A DNA stretch of 64,000 nt from Floccularia luteovirens (taxonomy: Eukaryota; Basidiomycota; Agaricomycetes; Agaricales; Squamanitaceae). Positions 52,379 through 60,295 of this stretch are shown in pieces (the stretch's first letter is position 1; the number at the start of each line of letters is the position of its first letter). The stretch covers positions 558,001 through 622,000 of the forward strand of contig VSJF01000001.1 in the NCBI GenBank assembly GCA_009739215.1. The letters are read 5' to 3'. The notes below the pieces were generated by a model. The model worked only from the letters and a program-made list of their open reading frames with translations. It was not told the origin of the DNA and made no database searches. The translations under genes and the position numbers were made by a program.

Positions 52379-52680
52379 TGTTGCGACAGCACGATCACAT
52401 GATGGATTACATAATTTGTCAGGTGATGAGTCAGGTGATAAGTCACATGACTACACTCACATATGCCCCATGCCCTATACCCTATGCATCATGTCATGGA
52501 CTCTTACACAAATATGTACATATAGCTAGAACTGTATATAAAGACACTCTTATGCAGAATAGATCCCTAGTCCTATTCTATAGGTAGTAGTAGTAACGCT
52601 AACCGTAAGGTGTAAACTAAGTAAGCACAAGGTAAGGCTTGAGTCTCTCCACTGTGTCATGCACACATGGCTGCTCAACA
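52379..52680 (+). mobile_element. Solo LTR, family L, TSD AGACT
   Basis: 302 bp TGTTGCGACAG...GCTGCTCAACA inserted near the end of the Copia RNase H frame. The target duplication AGACT is perfect at 52374-52378 and 52681-52685. Excision in silico rejoins MVAD to CLTKPLA. Confidence 0.93.
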
Positions 52681-52761
52681 AGACTGTCTTACCAAACCTC
52701 TTGCCAGAATCAAGCATGATAAATGCAGAATAGAACTTGGACTTATTACCAAGAAATAGTC

Positions 52762-53147
52762 TGTTACATATAGGATTAAGAGGGCTATGTTACAATAGTC
52801 TACTCCTACATGTACAGACATACTAGAATAGAGAATAGTAAGAGGATAGAATAGTATAGTATGTAATAGTAGACAGGAGGGGAAAGGAAGAATGGGTTCT
52901 AGTAGAAAACCAGTGGCCTTATATAGATACTAGAGGTGCTTCTATCAGAGTAGCCTAGAAGCACTCAGAGTAGACTAGAAGCACTGGTATCATAGTAACA
53001 GAAGTAGACTAGAAGCTGTCAGGGTAAGCTAGAAGTACTACCCTGAGCAGTCTAGAACAGTAGTCTAGGCCTTCCTGAATTATATATAAAGAGGCCTCTG
53101 TAGCATACTTTCCCTCTAACTGAATACACACTATTCCCACTCTAACA
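52762..53147 (+). mobile_element. 3' LTR of the old Copia element
   Basis: 386 bp from TGTTACATATAGG to CCCACTCTAACA. It aligns with the LTR at 57326-57718 on the opposite strand: shared blocks are TTGTTACAATAGTCTAC, GGAAAGGAAGAATGGGTTCT and AATACACACTATTC. It has a TATATAA-like block and short tandem units containing CTAGAAGCACT in the U3 region. The two LTRs of this element now face each other because of the inversion. Confidence 0.82.
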
Positions 53148-53155
53148 AAGGAGTG

Positions 53156-53524
53156 TGTTGCGACAGCACGATCACATGATGGATTACATAATTCGTCAGG
53201 TGATAAGTCACATATGATGTGTCACATGACTACATCCACATATCCCCCATGCCCTATGCATCATGTGCAATATGACTAAGCATGTTCTACAACCTTCTAC
53301 AAGATTCTATGCCCTAGACATGTGATTATGTAGAACAATACATGGACCATTATATACAAATAGATACATATAGTAGAACTGTATATAAGAATGATACCTT
53401 CTTTTATAATAGATGGTCCTTTCTGGATAAGTAGTAGTATACTAACTAAGTGTAAGATTAAGTAAGCACAAAGGTAAGAGCATAAGTCCCTATCACTGTG
53501 CACCACACAAATGGCTGCTCAACA
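53156..53524 (+). mobile_element. LTR of family L without matching target duplication
   Basis: 369 bp TGTTGCGACAG...ATGGCTGCTCAACA. The flanks GAGTG (left) and GAAGA (right) differ, so this copy may have recombined or lost its duplication. It begins 8 bp after the end of the Copia 3' LTR. Confidence 0.85.
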
Positions 53525-53716
53525 GAAGAAGAAGATGAAAGAGAAGCAAAAAGAAAATTTAAGTTTGAAGTATCCAGGGTAATTTTCCCACAGTCATATG
53601 ACTCTGCTGTTGACAAAGATTGGACTCATACTTTTTTTTTCTCAGTCCAATGCAAGTCCGACATTTTGCTTATGTAATCCAGAAAGTGGAATAATATAGA
53701 ATTAGTAATTGATCAC
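53525..53716 (+). other. Unassigned repeat debris
   Basis: A short open stretch reads KKKMKEKQKENLSLKYPG; further on, possible fragments such as YDSAVDKDWTH appear in other frames. No family recognised. Probably part of an older element into which the LTRs and the foldback element inserted. Confidence 0.35.
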
Positions 53717-54022
53717 TGTAAACTTTGTAGAATAGCACGAGATTTTGCAGAATAAAGACATATAAAATTATAGACATAGAAACATGTGCTTATTCGCTTT
53801 CATATGCGTCAAAGAGTAGCCAAAATGGTCCAGAATTCAGTGAGATATAATAAAAACATTATGAGTATGTTTTCTTATGATGTTTTCATGATATCTCACT
53901 CGAATCTGGACCATTTTGGCTGTTCTTTAACGTGTTTGAAAGCAAATAAGCACATCTTTTTATGTTTATAATTTTATATGTCTTTATTCTGCAAAATCTC
54001 GTGCTATTCTACAAAGTTTACA
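53717..54022. mobile_element. Foldback/MITE-like element with long inverted arms
   Basis: Starts TGTAAACTTTGTAGAATAG and ends with the reverse complement, CTATTCTACAAAGTTTACA. The arms are about 140 bp each and match closely (GCACGAGATTTTGCAGAATA; CAAAATGGTCCAGA). The loop of about 30 bp is around 53855-53885. It has no coding capacity. The transcript or single strand could form a long hairpin. Confidence 0.8.
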
Positions 54023-54039
54023 AGTTAATCAAAAACTCA

Positions 54040-54320
54040 TCACACTACATGCTACAGGTTGCTATGAAAATTAGCCTGATATCTATGGCATACTACAGTG
54101 AACTATAGAAAATCCAACAATCTATGAGACACTACAGGCCACTACAGACTACTATGGAAATTAGCCTAACATCTATGGAATACTACAGCTGCTATAGCCA
54201 CTACAGAAAATCCAAAAAACTATGGGTTACTACAGGTCACTATAAGCTGCTATGGAAATTAGCCTGACATCTATGGGTTACTACAGACTGCTATGGCCAA
54301 CTATAAAAAAGGGCAAAATG
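54040..54320. repeat. Degenerate minisatellite, about 95-bp units
   Basis: About three imperfect tandem copies of a unit containing TGCTATGGAAATTAGCCTGA, then CATCTATGG, then TACTACAG. Copies of ATTAGCCTGA or ATTAGCCTAA lie near 54070, 54151 and 54259, and TACTACAG blocks recur between them. Confidence 0.75.
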
Positions 54321-54426
54321 CTACAGGTCACTACATTGTAGAGTCAAGCAATTTTATGCTCATACAAATAAAAAAGGGTTCAAGAAGCAAATTAGAAATC
54401 ATGAACACTGGCAAGAATGATTTTAT

Positions 54427-54592
54427 GTGATAAACCATGCTATGGAAGCAGCTGAGGGGGGTGAGCCAGTTGTCCTCAAGCACTTGCTCTTGTCAAATCC
54501 CAAAGAACACCATCACATCTCAAAGAACAAGAACCAATATATCAATCTTATAAAATGGATCAAAAAAAACAATAAAGATGCTATATTCAAGA
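54427..54592 (+). pseudogene. Displaced upstream fragment of the decayed DNA-transposon ORF
   Basis: Reads MEAAEGGEPVVLKHLLLSNP, then KEHHHISKNKNQYINLIKW and IKKNNKDAIFK, stopping at the LTR. This matches the part of the repeat-encoded protein that should precede the minus-strand relic at 47889-49208. It is now on the opposite strand and 5 kb away. Confidence 0.65.
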
Positions 54593-54955
54593 TGTCGAGT
54601 AGTACCCTATGTTATACACAGTGGAGTGGAACTACCTTACCTTAGAGCTTACTTATTGTGCTTACAGGCTAATACTAACTACTACTAATGTAATTGGACA
54701 AGGGGTATAGTACGAAGTACAAGGTCCTTATATACAGTTTTACTGTATGTGCATATTTGTAAATAGTGGTCTGTGCTAGATAGTTCCATAAATCACATGT
54801 TCCTTGTAGAATGTTGTAGAACATCAAAGAACATGCTTAGTCATAATACACGTGACATATAAAGCATATGATGAGTGAGTCACATGACTAGGTCATATGA
54901 CATATCACGTTACATGAATCATGTGATCCTTCACGTGATAGTTGCTGTTGCAACA
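54593..54955 (-). mobile_element. LTR copy F of family L, right breakpoint of an inversion
   Basis: 363 bp, reverse orientation to copy E. Left flank CAAGA (rc of TCTTG), right flank TGTCA (rc of TGACA). By eye it differs from E mainly at CpG sites, for example TCACGTGA here against TCACATGA in E. Confidence 0.9.
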
Positions 54956-57325
54956 TGTCATACCCCTCTAAATTTGGCATGTCACTGCCATTGATAGGAT
55001 TTACAGTATCTGGAGATGGAATGGAGTTCATCATAGTGGGTTTTATCCTAGGAAAGTATCTCTCATCAAACTCAGCTCTTTCTGAGATAATAAACTTCCT
55101 TGTTACTAGATTGTAAGGCATCAAAGGTGTCTGATTTCCTTCTGAGTCCAAAACCACATTTGAATCTAGTACAGTCATTAACAAAGATGATCCAATACTG
55201 GTAACCACCTATAGACTTGACTTGGATTAGGCCTTTCAAATCCATATGCACTAGTTTAAGAGGTTTTAAAGCTCTAGAATCTGAAGTGGGAAATGGACTA
55301 GCATGCATTTTGCCTGAAAGGCATGGCTCACAGACTGGGTCTGATTTGGAGTTATTGCCAAGATGTATGCCAGTTACCATGTGCATAGAATGAAGTTGCT
55401 TTATACTAGCATGATTGTAGTGGCCAAATCTTCTATGCCAAAGTCCAAGATCCAGTGGGAGAGTAGAGGAGAGGTTTGCAGATTCTAGACAAGTAGAGAT
55501 AGTAATCCCATCCAGGAATGCAGCATTGTGGCTATTAATACTAGCTGTGAAAAGCTGTCTACTGGATTGATTAAAGCGAATGAATTGAGAATCAATGGAT
55601 ATATCATAGCCTTTGTGTCTGACAAGAAAGAGGATAGAAAGAAGATTGCTTTGTAATTGTGAAACATGAAGAACTCTAGTAAATAAAAGAGATTGTGTTT
55701 CCACACCATTAATAAATGGTCTGAAGAGAATGCTTCCAATACCAGAAGAATATATAGTAGTATTATCAGCTAGTCTAATAGGGATCTGGCAGGATTTATA
55801 ATCTCTGAGCCAGTGTTTATGTGGAGTCATGTGGGATGTGGCTCCTGAGTCTGCATTCCAATCATAGTTAGCATGATGGGAAAGTGGGTTATCTAATTGT
55901 ACTTGTGAAAAGATACTTGCCTTTCCTGCTGATTCCTGGGAATTGACTGCCTTTGCCTCTGCCTGTTTTGCTAAAAATAAAGAACACCTTTTAAAGGAAT
56001 GATCTTGTTTACCACAGAAGTAACAAGGAGGATAAGTGGTAGTAACAGAGCTAGATTGCTTCTGTTTTTCCTTATCTGTGGAGACCTTGTTTGCAACCTT
56101 TGAGACTTGAGGTGTAGATCTCCTTATCCTCTGAGTTTCCTCAGTGTGGAATGCTAGGGTGATAGAAGCTCTATCCAGTTTGTCACTCTGCATTAGATTT
56201 GACACAAAGTTACTGTACTAATCTAGAAGAGCCCTAATCATAGCTATGCACAACAACTCCTCATCCAGCTATTTCAGAGTAAAGTCCCTAGGTCTCAGAT
56301 TGTTAATCTACTGCATTGCTGCAGTGACCCTATTTGCAAGTGACTGCAAGGACTCCTTCTCTGTTTTTCTGATGCTGAACAAGTCATCATAGGCATTAAA
56401 TCTGGCACCAGGTTTTTGCTGGAGGTGCATAGACTTTAAGGCTTCCCATATTGCAACAGGGTCATCCTCTATCCCAATCAGATGCACAGTCTGAGATGAC
56501 TCTATATTAAGGTATAGCTATCCAGCTGCTTTCTGGGCTTTACTATCTCAGTCATCTTATCTTTGTATCTGCAACTCATAATCTTTAGAGAATTCCATGG
56601 CTTCAGGTCTCTTTTTGATGCCACACACAATGTGCAACAGCTGATGAGCCTTGAACCAGGCTTGGATTTCTCCACTCTATTGATTGTAGTTGTCAAGTCC
56701 CAGTTTTTTAATATCTGGTCCTTTAGACATAGTGGATTATGGTAAATGTAGCAAGGGGGAGAGGTGTGTAAAAGGAATTAAAGGTGCAAGTCAACTAGAA
56801 TGCAACCAAGCCCTTGATAAAGGTAGGGTTCTAGGACAGCCAAAAGAAATTAAAGAATGAGGGAAAGGAAAGGAAGTGAAAAAAGTGGGGGAGGGGTAGG
56901 GAGGGGTAGAGAGGGGAATAGAGGAATGGAGAATGGATTATTGTCCTTTGGTCTTCTTCACCACCAGTAAGTGTATGTCAACATCTTTAAACTACAGTGT
57001 AGTTGTATTACCTCATAGCTCACAGGGATGACTACCTGAGATATTGCTGTGTGGGTTAAAGGCTGGCCCACTAAAGTGCATAGACCCAATAGTTTACTGA
57101 AGAGACTCCCTGGAAGGGAGGTCTTTTGTCCTTACTGACTACTATGGACTGACTAGCTAATGACTAGCTAAGTTTAGCTTCCCAAAAACTCGGAGTACAA
57201 AGGAGAAAGATAAACTAAGTAGGAAAGAGTTAGGGAGTAGAGGAGATAGTAGTTGAGCAAGCACAGTGGACAAGTAAGACAAGGAGTTAATGGAGGGGCA
57301 CAGTTAGAGCTGAGGGCCCATAACC
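54956..57325 (-). pseudogene. 5' half of the old Copia element (gag, protease, integrase start)
   Basis: Gag begins near 56730 (MSKGPDIKKLGLDNYNQ*SG). The CCHC zinc knuckle is CYFCGKQDHSFKRC, the protease DWNADSGATSHMTPHKHWLR, and the GAG-pre-integrase domain LDLGLWHRRFGHYNHASIKQ with VCEPCLSGKMHASPF. The integrase start is LVHMDLKGLIQVKSIGG. The frame then runs to MPNLEGYD at 54956, which joins IPTNQSATPT at 49573 once the inversion is undone. Stop codons sit at expected Trp and Gln positions in gag. The open part at 55072-56205 is the best preserved. Confidence 0.9.
57314..57325 (-). other. Primer binding site of the old Copia
   Basis: GGTTATGGGCCC on the minus strand directly follows the LTR end CTCTAACA. 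Its complement GGGCCCATAACC resembles the anticodon region of initiator tRNA-Met (GGGCTCATAACC in yeast), which Copia elements use as a half-tRNA primer. Confidence 0.65.
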
Positions 57326-57718
57326 TGTTAGAGTGTGAATAGTGTGTATTCAGTTTTTAGGGGAAAGTATGCTACAGAGGCCTCCTTATATACAATTCAG
57401 AAAGGCCTAGACTACTATTCTAGACTGCTCAGGGTAGTGCTTCTAGCTTACCCTGATAGCTTCTAGTCTACTTCTGTTGCTATGATACCAGTGCTTCTAG
57501 ACTACCCTAAGTGCTTCTAGTCTACCCTGAGTGCTTCTAGTCTACCCTAAGTGCTTCTAGGCTACTCTGATAGAAGCACCTCTGGTATCTATATAAGACC
57601 ACTGGTTTCCAACCAGAACCCATTCTTCCTTTCCCTTCTATTCTACTACTATCTTATACTGTCTGTACATATAGCAGTAGACTATTGTAACAATACTCTA
57701 GTCCTACATACCCAGACA
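57326..57718 (-). mobile_element. 5' LTR of the old Copia element
   Basis: 393 bp, on the minus strand from TGTCTGGGTATG (57718) to CACTCTAACA (57326). The U3 region carries about four tandem 20-bp units of the type AGTGCTTCTAGTCTACCCTA (57490-57570), more than the 3' LTR has. No clear 5-bp duplication is shared with the outer flank of the other LTR. Confidence 0.82.
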
Positions 57719-57955
57719 CTACTACATAGATAATACATAAAGATATAATAAGTAGAGTAGAAGTTGTAGTAGTGAAGTGAGGGAAAGGAAGAATGGGGAG
57801 TGGCATCAGACCAGTGGCCTTATATATTGTACCAGGGACACCTGGTACACAAACAAGGCCAAACTACTAGGTGGTCTGTGCACACTCTCCAAACATATAT
57901 AAGGAGACACTTCTGCCTACTTTTCCCCCAACCAAATACACACTGTTTTCACTCA
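57719..57955 (+). mobile_element. LTR-like fragment
   Basis: Shares with the Copia LTRs the blocks GAAAGGAAGAATGGG, CAGTGGCCTTATATA and AATACACACT in the same order, but the middle differs (ACACCTGGTACACAAACAAG). Plus orientation. It abuts the Gypsy relic, so it probably inserted into it. Confidence 0.55.
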
Positions 57956-58110
57956 AATACTCTGGAACATATATCTTATTGTTATATTGAAGTAATTTAT
58001 CTGGACCCAAAATCCAGCAAGAGTCAGATGAATCATTTAGATAAATTTTATCAAGGGTGTCTTCTAGGATGGAGTTCCAAATATCATCTTAGAGTTTCTC
58101 CAAATCCATG

Positions 58111-59642
58111 AGGACTATATCTCGCAAAATAGGTTCTATGAGTATGATTGCTTGGAGTGATGATGTGAGCTATTCTTGAGTGAACACTGGTCTGAAATTG
58201 TGAGAGTTGACAGCAGCATAGTTGCTACTCCCCTCCTTTGGGTAAACATTCCATCTGCATGTCAGTGCATCAGGCTTAGCTCCGAGTTTTCTGGGACAGA
58301 AATGGATAATTAAATTGAAATGAGAAAGATACTCAGACCACTGAGCTTGTCTCTGAGTCAGGACTTTTATGGTGGAGAAATACTCAAGGTTCTTGTGGTC
58401 AGTAATCATATTCACTGGTGTTGCTGAATCTTTGATGTAATGTCTCCATTTCTGGAAAGCCTCAAAGATGGTGAGTAATTCTTTATCATGTGTGTCATAG
58501 TTGAGTTTTGGTTGGATGAATATTTGGGAGTGGAATGCAACAGGGTGAAGTTTATTATCCGGAGTTTTAACAGAGAGGATTGCAGCCAGTGTATAATCCA
58601 AGGCATCAGTTTCAATGATAATAGGTAGGTCTGGTTGCCAATGGGCAAGCACCAGAGCTATAGTAAAAGAGTGTTTAAGTGTTTCAAATGTCTTTCAGCA
58701 TTGGTCATTAAAATCAAAAGGAACACCTTTGCACATTAAGTGAGTCAAAGGGATAGTAATCTCAGAGTATTCATTAATGAATCTCCAGTAAAAGTTTGCA
58801 AATCCAAGGAAAGACTGCACATCTTTGACTTTACGTGGCTCAGACTAGTCTAGAATGGTTTGTACTTTCACTAGGGTCATGATAAAGCCTTTAGGAGTAA
58901 GAATGTAACCAAGATACTCAATGGTGGTTTGATGGAATTCACATTTGTCTGCTCTGGCAAACAGGCTATTTGCTCAGAGTTGTTAGAAGACTTCTTATAT
59001 ATTTTCTTGATGCTTGGAGATATTGTCCAAGTAAATGAGAATGTCATCTAGATAAATGACAACATTCACATCAATCATGTCACAGAAGATATTGTTCATG
59101 AAATTCTGAAATGCTGCTGGAGAGTTGATAAGTCTAAATGGCATTACCAACTATTCAAATGATCCGTATTGGGTTCTGAATGCTGTTTTCCATTCATCAC
59201 CTTCAGCAATTCAGACCAAATGATATGTTGAAGTTCAAACCGAACTCTGCAATTGTACTACTGTAAGCAGTCAGATACAATGCAAGAAACCCTCTAAAAT
59301 GCGTTCAAACAAGTGTAATATGATTAACTTTGTTTTCAGCAAGTATCTAGTATCTATCTCTAGATACATAAGGAAAGCGCACTTGTTTGGTCCTGTTGTA
59401 CCCAGGAAACCATAAGGTGTGATAAATAGTGTCCACTATATCGCGTTTGAGTGTTTTGCAACACTCAGTGGACCTACAACTACAAAACAAAAGCAGAAAC
59501 ATTAAGAAATGTAAACTAAGTGTAAAAGTGCGAAATGAAAGTATTTTACTAATGCCACTATTGTGGCATTTACATTAAAGTGCACAAAGTGCGAACTAAT
59601 ACTTTACTAATGCCTGTGTTATGGCATCTACTAACTTTAACA
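58111..59642. repeat. Left arm of a 1532-bp inverted repeat
   Basis: Reverse complement of 62469-64000 with equal length and no gap seen. It covers the Copia LTR and the 3' part of the Gypsy relic. The spacer to the right arm is about 2.8 kb. The homology may extend below 58111, but the partner lies beyond the window. Confidence 0.92.
59226..59642 (-). mobile_element. Solo LTR of the younger Copia family, TSD TATCA
   Basis: 417 bp; on the minus strand TGTTAAAGTTAGTAG...GAACTTCAACA. The target duplication TGATA (rc TATCA) is at 59221-59225 and 59643-59647. It lies in the Gypsy reverse transcriptase, splitting YAYH-LV. It is identical by eye to the 3' LTR at 62469-62885. Confidence 0.93.
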
Positions 59643-59835
59643 TGATAAGCATATTGGAGGTCAAGTTTGGTGTAGATCCGAATCTTTCTAGAAGAGTTAA
59701 GGAGATCAGTAATTAATGGTAGGAGATAATGGTCTTTCTTTGTAATCTTGTTAAGACCACAAAAGTCTATGCAAAGGCATAGAGCACTATCCTTTTTCCA
59801 AGTGAAGAATACTGGAGCTCCATGTTTGGACCAAG

Positions 59836-59876
59836 TTGTTAGAGTATAAATAGTGTGTATTCACTTGAGGGGAAAG
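59836..59876 (-). mobile_element. LTR end fragment related to the old Copia LTR
   Basis: TGTTAGAGTATAAATAGTGTG and following bases match the end of the LTR at 57326 (TGTTAGAGTGTGAATAGTG). It interrupts the Gypsy frame after SKHG and is cut by the family X LTR. Confidence 0.65.
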
Positions 59877-60295
59877 TGTTATAATCTTATCTGGACTCCA
59901 CATATATCCCTGGACTTTAGGCCATGCACATAACACGTTCCCACCTTGTTTATTACTTTTCCATACATATTTTGTATATGACTCGCGTTTTGGTTCTTTT
60001 AACTCATAGTGACTTATATAGACTTCTAAATGACTAGTAGATATTTTTGTATGACTCTGTGTTGACTCATAGCTTAATTAGCAAGCGCGCAATAGGTTAT
60101 TATTAGAAGTAGCATACTTGTATTTAAGTAGCGCGAAACTACAGACAAGCCTCAGCTTGATCTTAGTTTTGAGTACCCTCTAATACAGGTGATTACTCTA
60201 TTACCTCCATAATGCTCTAAGTGACTCTCCCTCCTCTGTCTAGGATGGCAGGACCATTGTATATAGCAGCACGGATGACACCGTACAGCCTGAAA
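59877..60295 (-). mobile_element. Truncated LTR of family X, fused to Copia internal sequence
   Basis: Reverse-complement match to about 51250-51663 (shared blocks CCTGTATTAGAGGGTACTC and CAGCTTGATCTTAGTTTTGA). It retains CpGs where the 51058 copy has TpG or CpA, for example TTTCGCGCTAC against TTTCATGCTAC. It stops abruptly at about 60295, where Copia coding sequence begins. Confidence 0.8.

Larger units (their letters stand above)
49573..52761 (+). pseudogene. 3' half of an old Ty1/Copia element (RT and RNase H), interrupted by three solo LTRs
   Basis: Starts in the linker of pol: IPTNQSATPTISSSV, then RRTRRNIQPPGKWWKVRHSP. Reverse transcriptase: GSKWMFKVKRNTDSSVERYK, ARLVAKEFSQRPGLDFTEVF, SIDISSAFLNGDLEEDIYM, YGLKQSARQ*NKKLHAA, and the catalytic-site strand IIPMYIDDITLALNS (YIDD for YVDD). 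RNase H: FITYSDANHDACKDTGRSTG, SSTEAEYIAAVEAGKELKWM and DNQSAISMSKNPEH, ending DMVAD-CLTKPLARIKHD. Stops include TAA after DIYM and TAG where Trp is expected. The frame resumes exactly after each inserted LTR (50602-50911, 51058-51663, 52379-52680). Its gag/integrase half is on the opposite strand at 54956-57325. Confidence 0.9.
57956..59835 (-). pseudogene. Decayed Ty3/Gypsy pol (RT-RNase H), interrupted by a solo LTR
   Basis: Minus-strand reading: SKHGAPVFFTWKKDSALCLC, IDFCGLNKITKKDHYLLPLI and KIRIYTKLDLQYAYH, then the solo LTR (59226-59642), then LV*IAEGDEWKTAFRTQYGS and [19 protein letters not shown]. The YLDD catalytic site reads [14 protein letters not shown]. RNase H runs IIIETDALDYTLAAILSVKT, HDKELLTIFEAFQKWRHYI and DHKNLEYFSTIKVLTQRQAQ, then the linker toward integrase (PILRDIVLMDLEKL*DDIWN). 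Stops occur at expected Trp and Arg codons. Confidence 0.9.

Noticed and set aside
54040..54320. CRISPR-like array
   Set aside because: The units are about 95 bp, imperfect and tandem without unique spacers; the host is a eukaryote. It is a minisatellite.
49209..54955. LTRs E and F as the 5' and 3' LTRs of one full-length element
   Set aside because: They are in opposite orientation, and the coding joins across their outer flanks rather than between them. Swapped duplications fit inversion between two solo LTRs better.
53148..57723. Target-site duplication of the old Copia
   Set aside because: The outer flanks AAGGA and AGTAG do not match, so no duplication is claimed.
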